In this document: positions 16,836 through 25,506 of the stretch, piece by piece
Layout of the letters: each line of letters starts with the position of its first letter
Numbering within the stretch: position 1 is the first letter of the stretch
Assembly (NCBI RefSeq): GCF_008704495.1
Contig: NZ_CP023699.1
Coordinates: 1,612,001 to 1,676,000 of the forward strand
Length of the DNA stretch: 64,000 bases
DNA from: Streptomyces kanamyceticus
GTDB taxonomy: Bacteria > Actinomycetota > Actinomycetes > Streptomycetales > Streptomycetaceae
Direction: 5' to 3'
Notes under the pieces: generated by a model
What the model saw: the letters and a program-made list of their open reading frames with translations, nothing else
The model's database searches: none
Told to the model about the DNA's origin: nothing
Made by a program: the position numbers and the translations under genes

Positions 16836-17492
16836 ATGAACGACGCGATCATCCATGCAGTCGAAGGCTTCGTCACCTCTCCGTGGGTGTACGCGGTGCT
16901 CTTCGGCATCGCCGCACTGGACGGCTTCTTCCCGGTGGTCCCCAGCGAGACGCTGGTGATCACCCTGGGAGTGTTCGCCGCCTCGACCGGTGATCCCCAG
17001 CTCGTGCTCGTGATCGTCGTGGCCGCGCTCGGTGCCTTCACCGGTGACCACATCTCCTACTGGATCGGGCGCAAGTCCGGACAGAAGATCTTCGCCAAAC
17101 TCAAGCCCGAGAGCCGCAGCCGCAAGGCGTACGACCGGGTGGGCAAGATGCTGGAGGAGCGCGGCGGCCTCGTCCTCGTCGTCGCCCGCTACATCCCCGG
17201 CGGCCGCACCGCGGCGACGCTGACCACCGGCGCCACCGGCTTCCCGCGCCGTTCCTTCACCTTCTTCGACGCGATCGCCGCGTCGTCCTGGGCGATCTAC
17301 TCGGCCTGCCTCGGCTACGTCGGCGGCGCCGCCTTCGAGGACACGCCCCTGCTCGGTGTCGCGCTCGGCCTCGGCATCGCCTTCTCGATCACGCTGCTGC
17401 ACGAGGGCGTCCGCTGGCTCCGGCACCGCCGCGCGCCCCAGCCCGAGGCACAGGAGACGCCCGCCGCGCAGGAGACGCGGAGCGCCGCCTGA
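16836..17492 (+). CDS. DedA/VTT-family membrane protein
   Basis: 218-aa DedA protein with about five membrane segments. It has the canonical motifs FFPVVPSETLVITLGVFAA, GDHISYWIGRKSG and VVARYIPGGRTAATLTTG. This copy is closer to the family consensus than the one at 13516. The ATG at 16836 is probably leaderless. The C-terminal tail is polar and faces the cytoplasm. It converges with the sigma-factor gene across a strong hairpin. Confidence 0.9.
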   Translation: MNDAIIHAVEGFVTSPWVYAVLFGIAALDGFFPVVPSETLVITLGVFAASTGDPQLVLVIVVAALGAFTGDHISYWIGRKSGQKIFAKLKPESRSRKAYDRVGKMLEERGGLVLVVARYIPGGRTAATLTTGATGFPRRSFTFFDAIAASSWAIYSACLGYVGGAAFEDTPLLGVALGLGIAFSITLLHEGVRWLRHRRAPQPEAQETPAAQETRSAA

Positions 17493-17510
17493 CGCGCCAA
17501 CCGGCTTGAC

Positions 17511-17539
17511 GGCGGCCCCCGTTGGGAACGGGGGCCGCC
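17511..17539. terminator. Bidirectional hairpin terminator
   Basis: GGCGGCCCCCGTT pairs with AACGGGGGCCGCC around a GGG loop, between converging DedA and sigma-factor genes. Confidence 0.85.
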
Positions 17540-17566
17540 GCGCGTCGTGCGGCAGGACCTCGCGCG

Positions 17567-18403
17567 TTACGCGGCGTCCCGCATGACCTGGTCGCGCAGC
17601 CGGTCGCAGCAGCGGCTGATCAGCCGCGAGACGTGCATCTGCGAGATGCCCATCTCATCGGCGATGCGGCTCTGGGTCATGTCGCCGAAGAACCGCATGT
17701 AGAGGATGGTGCGTTCGCGCTCTGGCAGCTGCGCGATGCGCGGTTTGACGGACTCGCGGTCGATGACGACGTCGAGCGCGGGGTCGGGTCCGCCGAGGGC
17801 GTCGCTCAGTGAGTAGCCGTCCTCGCTGCCCGGGAGTTCCGCGTCAAGGGAGAGGGCGGTGAAGCTGTCGAGCGCCTCCAGGCCCGCCTTCGCGTCCTCC
17901 TCGCTCATCTGCGCGCGTTCGGCGATCTCGGCGGTGGTCGGGGCGCGCCCCGACACCGTCTGGGCGAGGTCCTGGCGGGCGAAGCGCACGCGGTTGCGCA
18001 GGTCCTGGACGCGCCGCGGTACGTGCAGGGTCCACATGTGGTCGCGGAAGTGACGCTTGATCTCACCGGTGACGGTGGGTACGGCGTAGCTCTCGAACGC
18101 GGTGCCGCGGCGCGGGTCGTAGCGGTCCACGGCCTTGACGAGCCCGAGGGCCGCGACCTGGCGCAGGTCGTCGAGGGACTCGCCGCGGTTGCGGAAGCGC
18201 CCCGCGAGACGCTCGGACATGGGCAGCCAGACCTCGACGACTTCCTGACGCAGGGTGTCCCGCTCGGGACCCTCCTCCATCTCGACGAGCCGCTCGAAGG
18301 CGGCCGCCGTGTCCGGGGCGTCGTCGTGCGGATGTCGCTTGGTCCTGGCAGGGGCGGCGGCCGCGGTCCTGGTCGCCTGGACAGTGGTCGTGTGGGATCG
18401 CAT
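17567..18403 (-). CDS. SigB/SigF-family RNA polymerase sigma factor
   Basis: 278-aa group 3 sigma factor of the SigB/SigF/SigG type that directs stress or developmental genes in Streptomyces. Region 2 includes DLRQVAALGLVKAVDRYDPR and FESYAVPTVTGEIKRHFRD, followed by HVPRRVQDLRNRV. Region 3 is at TTAEIAERAQMSEED. Region 4 is LPERERTILYMRFFGDMTQS with the HTH IADEMGISQMHVSRLISR. ATG 18403 is chosen; an upstream in-frame TTG is less likely. No anti-sigma factor is adjacent, so control is probably by a distant partner. Which paralogue this is cannot be told from the window. Confidence 0.92.
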   Translation of the reverse strand: MRSHTTTVQATRTAAAAPARTKRHPHDDAPDTAAAFERLVEMEEGPERDTLRQEVVEVWLPMSERLAGRFRNRGESLDDLRQVAALGLVKAVDRYDPRRGTAFESYAVPTVTGEIKRHFRDHMWTLHVPRRVQDLRNRVRFARQDLAQTVSGRAPTTAEIAERAQMSEEDAKAGLEALDSFTALSLDAELPGSEDGYSLSDALGGPDPALDVVIDRESVKPRIAQLPERERTILYMRFFGDMTQSRIADEMGISQMHVSRLISRCCDRLRDQVMRDAA

Positions 18404-18666
18404 GGTGCGTCGCAACTCCCTCAATAGGTGAGTGCCTTGACTGGGCGGTCACCGTGGGAGCGCGTGCACGTGTCGAAAGACCACGAGACACACCCGGGGC
18501 CGACGAAACCGCCACTCCCACGGACGTGCCTCCTGTCCGAAGCACTCCTCTTCGCTTGCCCCGCACTTGTGAGGACAAACACCGCGAGGTTTCCGCCGGG
18601 CCGTGCCGGACACCCGGACATCAGGACTCAACGTATGCAGGAACGTACGCAGGAAGGGCCGAAGCC

Positions 18667-19107
18667 ATGGCTGATTACGTAAGGGACGTCATGACGACCG
18701 GCGTCGTGGTGGTGCGTCCCGATGCCTCACTCGTCGAAGCCGCCCAGCTCATGCGCGCACAGGACATCGGCGATGTGCTCGTCGCCGTCGGGGGCCGGAT
18801 CCTCGGTGTGCTCACCGACCGGGACATCACGCTGCGCGCCGTGGCCGACGGCGCCGACCCGCTGACGGTCAGCGCACAGGCGATCTGCACGCCCAATCCG
18901 GTGGTGGTGACGCCCGACGACGCGGTGTCCGCCGCCGTCGATCTGATGCGCGACCACGCCGTCCGCAGGCTGCCCGTCGTCGAGGACGGCCGCCCGGTGG
19001 GCATGGTCAGCCTCGGCGACCTGGCGCTCGCCCGGGATCCGTCCTCCGCGCTCGCCGACATCAGCGGCGCGGATCCGGACACCTGGCCGGACATCGCGCG
19101 ACCCTGA
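18667..19107 (+). CDS. CBS-domain protein
   Basis: 146-aa protein made of two tandem CBS domains: VRDVMTTGVVVVRPDASLVE to GVLTDRDITLRAV, then ICTPNPVVVTPDDAVSAAVD to PVGMVSLGDLAL. Such stand-alone pairs bind adenine nucleotides and are common stress-responsive proteins in Streptomyces. The ATG at 18667 has GCAGGAAGGG upstream. It is divergent from the sigma-factor gene with 263 bases between them, where the promoters of both should lie. Confidence 0.92.
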   Translation: MADYVRDVMTTGVVVVRPDASLVEAAQLMRAQDIGDVLVAVGGRILGVLTDRDITLRAVADGADPLTVSAQAICTPNPVVVTPDDAVSAAVDLMRDHAVRRLPVVEDGRPVGMVSLGDLALARDPSSALADISGADPDTWPDIARP

Positions 19108-19165
19108 GAGCGGGTCCGTCGGCGCGATGACCGAACGCGATGACCGAACGCGATGACCGAAGGCG

Positions 19166-19807
19166 TCACGCTCGGCGGCCGAGGAGTCCCAGCAGCCTCG
19201 TCTGCGCGTCGGCCTCCGGGGGCGGTTCGACCGCGGGGGCGAAGAGGCCGCTCTTCGCCAACTCGGCCGCGTACGGCTCGACTTCGCGTACGGAGAAGTC
19301 GACGAGCGCGGCGGGCAGCGCCTCGTCGGAGCCGATCGCCCGGGAGAGGTCCCAGGCGTGCACCACGAGGTCGGTCGTCATCTGCCCGCAGTAGAACGCG
19401 GCGGAGGTGTCGCCGAAGGAGAGGTGCACGGTGCGGTCCAGGGCGCCCGGTTCGCGGAACGCCGCGCGGGACGCGGCGGCCGCGGTGTCCCAGGAGGCGA
19501 CGGGGTCGGGGCCGAGCACATCGCCGTCGAAGGCGTCCCCGACCGAGGCGGTGGTGGCGCCGTCGCGGACGAGCGAGGGCACCCACAGCTGTTCGCCGGT
19601 GAGGTGGGCGACGAGGTCCCGCACGGTCCAGTCCGTGCAGGGCGTCGGCGCGTCCCACAGGTCGGCGCGGACGGCGTGCACCCGGTCGGTGAAGAGGTCG
19701 AGGGCCGCCGCGTGCCGGTCGAGCAGCGCCGGATCGGCCGCCCCGCCCGTGTCGCTCGCCTCACCCGTGCCGCTCGCGCTGCTCGTGTCGTGCCGCTCGT
19801 CCGTCAT
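19166..19807 (-). CDS. TIGR03086-type DinB/maleylpyruvate isomerase-like protein
   Basis: 213-aa protein of the DinB/mycothiol-dependent maleylpyruvate isomerase superfamily. It shows the TIGR03086 pattern PTPCTDWTVRDLVAHLTGEQ with the metal-binding His, and MTTDLVVHAWDLSRAIG with a second His. The N-terminal ~30 residues are a Thr/Ser/Gly-rich linker. Probably a metal-dependent mycothiol transferase; substrate unknown. It overlaps the DUF6158 gene upstream by 4 bases. Confidence 0.8.
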   Translation of the reverse strand: MTDERHDTSSASGTGEASDTGGAADPALLDRHAAALDLFTDRVHAVRADLWDAPTPCTDWTVRDLVAHLTGEQLWVPSLVRDGATTASVGDAFDGDVLGPDPVASWDTAAAASRAAFREPGALDRTVHLSFGDTSAAFYCGQMTTDLVVHAWDLSRAIGSDEALPAALVDFSVREVEPYAAELAKSGLFAPAVEPPPEADAQTRLLGLLGRRA

Positions 19808-20043
19808 GAGTCGCCGTTTCCCCTCTCCCGCTCCCGCGCGCCCGCGCGCGTCCGCCCCGCCGCGACCGACCTGCGCGGGTGGCGGCGCAGGTACTCGCCC
19901 TCGAGCACCGCCATGCGTTCGTTGTGCGCCCGCAGGGCGTCGTTCGAGCCGTGCAGCAGCGTGGTGTGGCGGGTGCGGTGGATCGTCTCCAGCTCCTTGA
20001 TGAGCTCCTTGTCGTCCAGCCGTACCGGGTCGACTCCGTTCAT
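19804..20043 (-). CDS. DUF6158-family small protein
   Basis: 79-aa conserved Streptomyces protein. The core DDKELIKELETIHRTRHTTL with NDALRAHNERMAVLEGEYLR is the DUF6158 signature, a helical hairpin, followed by a basic disordered tail. Function unknown. It is translationally coupled (ATGA) to the TIGR03086 gene. The bases just upstream contain short TCGATCGCTCCG and CGGTCGTTC repeats. Confidence 0.78.
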   Translation of the reverse strand: MNGVDPVRLDDKELIKELETIHRTRHTTLLHGSNDALRAHNERMAVLEGEYLRRHPRRSVAAGRTRAGARERERGNGDS

Positions 20044-20162
20044 CGATCGCTCCGATCGCTCCGGTCGTTCCGGTCGTTGCGTCACGTCGCTCCCCGCGCC
20101 CCGGGTACCCGATCGGGCCGTCCTACCCAGGATGCACCGCGTACGGCCCCGGCGCTCCCGGG

Positions 20163-21782
20163 CTACCGCTTGCGCTCGACCCGTCGCTCGTCCCACACCG
20201 GCTCGGGGGTCTCCCTGACCTTGCCGTCGCTGCCGAAGACCAGGTACCGGTCGAAGGAGCGGGCGAACCAGCGGTCGTGGGTGACGGCGAGGACCGTGCC
20301 CTGGAACGCCTCGAGGCCGTCCTGCAGCGCCTCGGCCGACTCCAGGTCGAGGTTGTCGGTCGGCTCGTCGAGGAGCAGGGCCGTACAGCCCTCCAGTTCC
20401 AGGAGCAGGATCTGGAAGCGGGCCTGCTGGCCGCCGGAGAGCCGCTCGAAGTTCTGCTCGGCCTGGGCCGTCAGCTCGTACCTCCGCAGGCGCGACATGG
20501 CGGCCCCGCGGTCCTGTGCGTGCTCGCGCCACAGGATGTCGAGCAGCGGGCGGCCGAGCAGCTCGGGGTGGGCGTGGGTCTGCGCGAAGTGGCCCGCCAC
20601 GACGCGCGCGCCGAGCTTCCAGGCGCCGGTGTGCGCCACCTCGCCGCCCGCGAGCAGCCGCAGGAAGTGCGACTTGCCCGAGCCGTTCGAGCCGAGGACG
20701 GCGACCCGCTCGCCGTAGAAGACCTCCAGGTCGAAGGGTTTCATCAGCCCGGTGAGCTCCAGGCCCTGGCAGGTCACGGCGCGCACGCCGGTGCGGCCGC
20801 CCTGGAGGCGCATGGTGATGTCCTGCTCGCGCGGCGGCTCGGGCGGCGGTCCCGCCTCCTCGAACTTGCGCAGCCGGGTCTGGGCCGCCTGGTACCGCGA
20901 TGCGAGCTCGTGGCTGATCTCGGCGGCCTGGCGCAGGTTGCGGACCAGCTTCTTCAGTTGCTCGTGCTTCTCGTCCCAGCGCCTGCGCAGCTCCTCGAAG
21001 CGCGCGAAGCGCTCCTTGCGGGCCTCGTGGTACGTCGCGAAGCCGCCGCCGTGCACCCACGCGTCGGCGCCGCCGGGGCTCTGCTCGACGCTGACGATCT
21101 TCTCGGCGGCTCGGGCGAGCAGTTCCCGGTCGTGGGAGACGAAGAGGACGGTCTTGCGGGTCTCCTTGAGCCGCTCCTCCAGCCAGCGCTTGCCGGGTAC
21201 GTCGAGGTAGTTGTCCGGCTCGTCCAGGAGCAGGACCTCGTCGGAGCCGCGCAGCAGGGACTCCAGGACGAGCCGCTTCTGCTCACCGCCGGAGAGCGTG
21301 CGGACCTCGCGGAACTGCGCCTTGTCGTAGGGGACGCCGAGCGCGGCCGTGGTGCAGATGTCCCACAGCGTCTCGGCCTCGTACCCCTGGACCTCCGCCC
21401 AGTCCGAGAGCGCCTGGGCGTACTGGAGCTGGGCGGCCTCGTCGTCGACCGTCATGATCTTGTGCTCGGCGGCGTCCACGGCCTTCGCGGCCTCGCGGAT
21501 GCGCGGCGTGGAGACGGAGACGAGCAGGTCGCGCACGGTGGTCTCGTCGCGCACGGAGCCGACGAACTGCGGCATCACGCCGAGCCCGCCGCTGACGTTG
21601 ACGCTGCCGCCGTGCGGCTGGAGCTCACCGGAGATCAGCCGGAGCAGCGTGGTCTTGCCCGCGCCGTTCGCCCCGACCAGGGCGACGACCGCGCCCTCGC
21701 CGACCCGGAAGGAGACATCACCGAGCAGCGCCCGCCCGTCCGGCAAGTAGTACTCGAGGTGCGCGGCTTCCAGATGTCCCAT
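20163..21782 (-). CDS. ABC-F family ATPase
   Basis: 539-aa duplicated-ATPase protein without membrane segments. The first domain has Walker A GANGAGKTT, signature LSGGEQKR and LLLDEPDNYLD. A basic linker (residues ~245-320) separates it from the second domain with GSNGSGKSH, LSGGQQAR and LLLDEPTDNLD. This is the layout of ribosome-associated ABC-F proteins such as EttA or antibiotic-resistance factors. There is no specific evidence for resistance. ATG 21782 is used. It ends in a short basic tail. Confidence 0.92.
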   Translation of the reverse strand: MGHLEAAHLEYYLPDGRALLGDVSFRVGEGAVVALVGANGAGKTTLLRLISGELQPHGGSVNVSGGLGVMPQFVGSVRDETTVRDLLVSVSTPRIREAAKAVDAAEHKIMTVDDEAAQLQYAQALSDWAEVQGYEAETLWDICTTAALGVPYDKAQFREVRTLSGGEQKRLVLESLLRGSDEVLLLDEPDNYLDVPGKRWLEERLKETRKTVLFVSHDRELLARAAEKIVSVEQSPGGADAWVHGGGFATYHEARKERFARFEELRRRWDEKHEQLKKLVRNLRQAAEISHELASRYQAAQTRLRKFEEAGPPPEPPREQDITMRLQGGRTGVRAVTCQGLELTGLMKPFDLEVFYGERVAVLGSNGSGKSHFLRLLAGGEVAHTGAWKLGARVVAGHFAQTHAHPELLGRPLLDILWREHAQDRGAAMSRLRRYELTAQAEQNFERLSGGQQARFQILLLELEGCTALLLDEPTDNLDLESAEALQDGLEAFQGTVLAVTHDRWFARSFDRYLVFGSDGKVRETPEPVWDERRVERKR

Positions 21783-21941
21783 GGCGGTGATTCTCCGTGT
21801 CCGGACGCCGCTCGGGCAAACCGTTTCCCTGCGGGGACGCACGGGGTCCCCCTCCGCTCCTCCTTCCCTCTCCCTCCGCTCCCACCTGCGGTTGCGCGGT
21901 CCCGTGGCCTGAATCGCGGCGCCCTGGGTACGCGAGCGTCC

Positions 21942-23498
21942 ATGCGCCCTGACTCCTCGGACGTCTCCGACCTCGATCTGTCCCTGTCCCTGCCCCCGTC
22001 CTCAGCCGGGCACCGCCCGGTCAAGTCCCGCCTGGTCGGGCTCGACCGCCGCCTGTTCGAAGCGGTCGCCGCCCGGCACTGGCCCGGCGGCGACCGCGTG
22101 CTGCCCGGGCTCAGCCGGAGCGCCAACCACGGCGTGCTGTGGTTCGCCGCGGCGGCGGGCATCGCCGCGACCCGCACCCCGCGGGCCCGGCGTGCCGCGC
22201 TGCGCGGTGTGGCCTCGCTGGCCCTCGCCTCCGCTGCCATCAACACCCTGGGCAAGCGTTCGGTGCGCCGCCCCCGGCCGCTGCTCGACGCGGTACCGCT
22301 GATCAGGCAGCTCAAGCGCCAACCGATCACCACGTCCTTCCCCTCGGGCCACTCGGCGTCCGCCGTCGCCTTCGCGACCGGTGTGGCGCTGGAGTCGCGG
22401 GCCTGGGGCGCGGCCGTCGCGCCGCTCGCGGCCGCCGTCGCGGCGTCCCGCGTCTACACCGGGGCGCACTTTCCGAGCGACGTCCTGGTGGGCGGGGCGC
22501 TCGGCGCGGGCGCGGCGTTCGCGGTGCGCGGTCTGGTGCCGACGCGGTCCCAGCTCGCGCCGCCGGGACGACCCCGCGTCGCGGCTCCCGCCCTGCCGGG
22601 CGGCGCGGGCCTCGTCCTGGTCGCCAATGCCGGGGCGGGCACCGCGGACCGCGTCAAGTCGCTCCACGCCGCGCTGCCGGACGCGGAGGTCGTCCTCGCC
22701 GAACCGGACGAGCTGGTCGCCGAGTTGGGCAAGGCGGCGGCCCGCGCGCGGGTCCTCGGCGTGTGCGGCGGCGACGGCACGGTCAACGCCGCGGCGACGG
22801 TCGCCCTGCAGCACGGGATACCGCTCGCGGTGCTGCCCGGCGGCACGCTCAACCACTTCGCGTACGACCTCGGGGTCGAGGACGCCCGCGATCTGTCGAG
22901 CGCGGTGGAGGGCGGGGAGGCGGTCGCCGTCGACGTGGGCCGCTTCAGGAGCGATGGCCCGGAGGGGGCCACCGCGACGGAGGACGCCGTGGAGGGGTAC
23001 TTCCTCAACACGTTCAGCCTGGGCGTGTACCCGGAGCTGGTGCGGCTGCGCGAGCACTGGTCGCCGCGCATCGGCGGCAAGCCCGCGTCCGTACTCGCGG
23101 CGCTGAAGGTGCTGCGCTCCGACGAACGGCCGATGGTCGCCCAGTTCCGGGGCAAGGACCGGGCGTTGTGGCTGCTCTTCGCGGGCAACTGCACCTATCA
23201 CAGGCCCGGCTTCACCCCGGGCCGCAGGCTCGACCTGGCGGACGGGCTGCTCGACGTGCGGATCGTGCACGGCGGGCGCAGGCCCGGCACGCGGCTCCTC
23301 GCCGCCGCCCTGACGGGACCCGAGGTGCGCTCCCCCGCGCAGGCGGCCTCGCGGCTGCCCCGGCTGCGGGTGGACGGCCTCGGCCCGGGCACGGCGGTCG
23401 CGTACGACGGTGAGGTGCGGCACGTCCACGGCTCGCTGCTCCTCGACAAGCTGCCGGAGGCGCTGACCGTCTACCGGCCGCTGACGGCCACCCGCTGA
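21942..23498 (+). CDS. PAP2 phosphatase-diacylglycerol kinase fusion
   Basis: 518-aa bifunctional lipid enzyme. Residues ~20-205 form a PAP2 phosphatase with the KRSVRRPRP, PSGHSASA and SRVYTGAHFPSD motifs in a multi-helix membrane domain. Residues ~225-515 form a lipid-kinase catalytic domain (LCB5/DagK type) with CGGDGTVNAAATV and PGGTLNHFAYDLG. It probably interconverts phosphatidate or sphingoid-type lipids at the membrane. The fusion is known in actinobacteria. The ATG at 21942 is chosen because coding-like sequence begins there; no strong RBS is visible. Confidence 0.9.
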   Translation: MRPDSSDVSDLDLSLSLPPSSAGHRPVKSRLVGLDRRLFEAVAARHWPGGDRVLPGLSRSANHGVLWFAAAAGIAATRTPRARRAALRGVASLALASAAINTLGKRSVRRPRPLLDAVPLIRQLKRQPITTSFPSGHSASAVAFATGVALESRAWGAAVAPLAAAVAASRVYTGAHFPSDVLVGGALGAGAAFAVRGLVPTRSQLAPPGRPRVAAPALPGGAGLVLVANAGAGTADRVKSLHAALPDAEVVLAEPDELVAELGKAAARARVLGVCGGDGTVNAAATVALQHGIPLAVLPGGTLNHFAYDLGVEDARDLSSAVEGGEAVAVDVGRFRSDGPEGATATEDAVEGYFLNTFSLGVYPELVRLREHWSPRIGGKPASVLAALKVLRSDERPMVAQFRGKDRALWLLFAGNCTYHRPGFTPGRRLDLADGLLDVRIVHGGRRPGTRLLAAALTGPEVRSPAQAASRLPRLRVDGLGPGTAVAYDGEVRHVHGSLLLDKLPEALTVYRPLTATR

Positions 23499-23579
23499 CC
23501 ACATATTGATACGCGGGTCTCATTATTCGGCATGGCGGCGTACGGTTCCTGACACACGCACACCGAAGGAGCTGCCGCC

Positions 23580-24389
23580 ATGCCGAAGGAGACCGCCGTC
23601 TACACGCACGGGCACCACGAGTCCGTGCTGCGTTCGCACACCTGGCGCACGGCCGCCAACTCAGCCGCGTACCTGGTCGGTTCGCTCAAGCCGCACATGC
23701 GGGTCCTCGACATCGGCTGCGGCCCCGGCACCATCACCGCCGACCTGGCGGCGCTCGTCCCGGAGGGGCACGTCACGGGCGTGGACCACGCGCCGGGGAT
23801 TTTGGACCAGGCGCGCGCGACCGCCGCCGAACGCGGCCTGGACAACGTGGAGTTCGCCGTCGCCGACGTGCACGACCTGGACTACCCCGACGACAGCTTC
23901 TGCGTGGTCCACGCGCACCAGGTGCTCCAGCACGTGGGCGATCCGGTGCGGGCGCTGCGCGAGATGCGGCGGGTCTGCAAGCCGGGCGGCATCGTGGCCG
24001 TGCGCGACTCGGACTACGCGGCGATGACCTGGTACCCCAACACCCCGGCCATGGACGACTGGCTGGACCTCTACCGGCGCGTGGCCCGCGCGAACGGCGG
24101 CGAGCCCGACGCGGGGCGCCGCCTCAAGTCCTGGGCCCTGGAGGCCGGTTTCACGGACATCACCGCCACGGCGGCCACCTGGTGCTATGCCTCGGAGGAG
24201 GAGCGCGCCTGGTGGAGCGGCCTGTGGGCGGACCGCACCCTCGCCTCCGCCTACGCCGAGCGCGCGGTCGAGGGCGGCCACGCGGACGGGGAACTCCTGC
24301 GGACCGTCTCCGACGCCTGGCGGGAGTGGGGGAAGCAGGACGACGCCTGGTTCGCGGTGCTGCACGGCGAGATCCTCTGCCGGAAGTAG
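23580..24389 (+). CDS. SAM-dependent class I methyltransferase
   Basis: 269-aa methyltransferase. SAM-binding motif I is VLDIGCGPGTITADLAAL, the acidic residue of motif II is TGVDHAPGIL, and motif III is VEFAVADVHDLDYPDDSF. The UbiE/Methyltransf_11 layout is clear, with HVGDPVRALREMRRVCKPGG. The ATG has GAAGGAG upstream. The Trp-rich C-terminus (WWSGLWADRT) may form the substrate lid. Substrate unknown. It stands alone and is followed by a hairpin. Confidence 0.88.
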   Translation: MPKETAVYTHGHHESVLRSHTWRTAANSAAYLVGSLKPHMRVLDIGCGPGTITADLAALVPEGHVTGVDHAPGILDQARATAAERGLDNVEFAVADVHDLDYPDDSFCVVHAHQVLQHVGDPVRALREMRRVCKPGGIVAVRDSDYAAMTWYPNTPAMDDWLDLYRRVARANGGEPDAGRRLKSWALEAGFTDITATAATWCYASEEERAWWSGLWADRTLASAYAERAVEGGHADGELLRTVSDAWREWGKQDDAWFAVLHGEILCRK

Positions 24390-24406
24390 CGGGCGGCACC
24401 GCCCCT

Positions 24407-24425
24407 CGAACCGAAAGGCGGTTCG
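24407..24425 (+). terminator. Hairpin terminator after methyltransferase
   Basis: CGAACCG/CGGTTCG 7-bp stem with loop AAAGG, 18 bases after the methyltransferase stop. Confidence 0.6.
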
Positions 24426-24485
24426 GCTCGACGGGGCGCGTAGAACTGCCGTTTGGGGACACCCGGTCGGCAGGAGGTAGACACT

Positions 24486-24656
24486 ATGGTTCCTATTCTG
24501 CTGGTCCTTCTGCTGGCGCTGCTCCTCTTCGGAGCGGGATTCGCCGTGAAGGTTCTCTGGTGGATCGCCATCGCCGTGCTCGTCATCTGGCTGCTCGGCT
24601 TCGTGATGCGCAGTTCGACCGCCACGGGGTCGAGGTCCCGCTGGTACAGGTGGTAG
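24486..24656 (+). CDS. Small hydrophobic membrane protein
   Basis: 56-aa protein with two membrane segments (VPILLVLLLALLLFGAGFAV and LWWIAIAVLVIWLLGFVM) and a short basic tail, the layout of the conserved small hydrophobic proteins of Streptomyces. The ATG has a strong AGGAGG 7 bases upstream, which decides the start. Function unknown; such proteins are often stress-induced. Confidence 0.78.
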   Translation: MVPILLVLLLALLLFGAGFAVKVLWWIAIAVLVIWLLGFVMRSSTATGSRSRWYRW

Positions 24657-24697
24657 TCAGTTCCCCCCGTCAGCCCCTGGGAAGCAGGGGGCCCAGC

Positions 24698-24728
24698 GGC
24701 CCGAGGACCAGATTCAGGTCCTCGGGCC
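24698..24728 (-). terminator. Perfect 12-bp hairpin, possibly inside a gene remnant
   Basis: GGCCCGAGGACC pairs with GGTCCTCGGGCC around AGATTCA. On the minus strand the surrounding frame (24670 to about 24770) reads EDRMAELRDRYGLRPEDLNL then VLGPLGPLLPRG and a stop, which looks like the tail of a lost protein. The stretch from 24657 to 24951 holds no intact gene. Confidence 0.5.
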
Positions 24729-24951
24729 GCAGCCCGTACCGGTCCCTGAGCTCGGCCATCCGGTCCTCCGGTATTCACCCTGGTGGGGAGGGTGGCTGGC
24801 ACCACCAGGAAGTGGGGGGACGGCGGGCGTGTGCCGGGGCGCGGCGGCCGGAAGGATCTGCGATGTCGGACAACCGTCCGACATCAGTGACCCGCAGGAC
24901 CGGCGCCCAGGGCGGCGCCCCTGCGGACCGGACCCACCCATGAGGCCCGCC

Positions 24952-25500
24952 ATGAACCAGAACGCCGATCTGCACCACGCGCCCCGCCCCCGGCCGCTCC
25001 CGCACACCAAGGAGTCGCGGCTACTGCCCCGCATGCTCCTCGGTCCTGACGAGCCACCGGCCCCCACCGCCGTCAGGGCGGCCTTCGCGCTCTGGCTCAC
25101 GGCGGTCGCCGCGGGCGTCTTCGAGACGGTGCTCGCCGTCGCCGGGGCGGTGGCCGAAGGGGACGCGTCCGGCGGCGGCATCGCGGGCGGTCTGGTGCTG
25201 CGCATGGCCGTGTTCTCGGCGGCCGTCCTGGTCGCGGTGCGGATGCGCCGCGGCGCGAACTGGGCGCGCCTGACGCTGGCCGGTGGACTCGGCGTACTCG
25301 GCACGCTGTCCCTGGTGATCGGCCCCGTCGAGTGGCTGGCCGACGGGCACTCACCGGGCGACGTCTTCCGTGACCTGAACGTCCTCGACGTGCTGTTCGG
25401 CGCGAGCCGCGTGCTGCATCTGGCGGCGGTCCTCACGGCGGTGGCGCTGATGTTCCGCCCCGCGGCGAACGCCTGGTTCAGGGCGGCTCGGCACGCCTGA
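24952..25500 (+). CDS. Four-helix membrane protein of unknown function
   Basis: 182-aa protein. A 40-residue polar, proline-rich N-terminus precedes about four membrane segments (ALWLTAVAAGVFETVLAVAG, VLRMAVFSAAVLVAVRM, LTLAGGLGVLGTLSLVIGP, VLHLAAVLTAVALMF). No family is recognised with certainty; similar small integral membrane proteins are common in Streptomyces. ATG 24952 is used because GAGG lies 6 bases upstream; ATG 24940 is possible. It converges with the transketolase gene with a 6-base gap. Confidence 0.65.
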   Translation: MNQNADLHHAPRPRPLPHTKESRLLPRMLLGPDEPPAPTAVRAAFALWLTAVAAGVFETVLAVAGAVAEGDASGGGIAGGLVLRMAVFSAAVLVAVRMRRGANWARLTLAGGLGVLGTLSLVIGPVEWLADGHSPGDVFRDLNVLDVLFGASRVLHLAAVLTAVALMFRPAANAWFRAARHA

Positions 25501-25506
25501 GCCCGC

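Noticed and set aside
20277..23498. A 1073-codon plus-strand frame
   Set aside because: It is antisense to the ABC-F gene in its first half and contains the PAP2-kinase gene in its second half; only 21942-23498 is supported.
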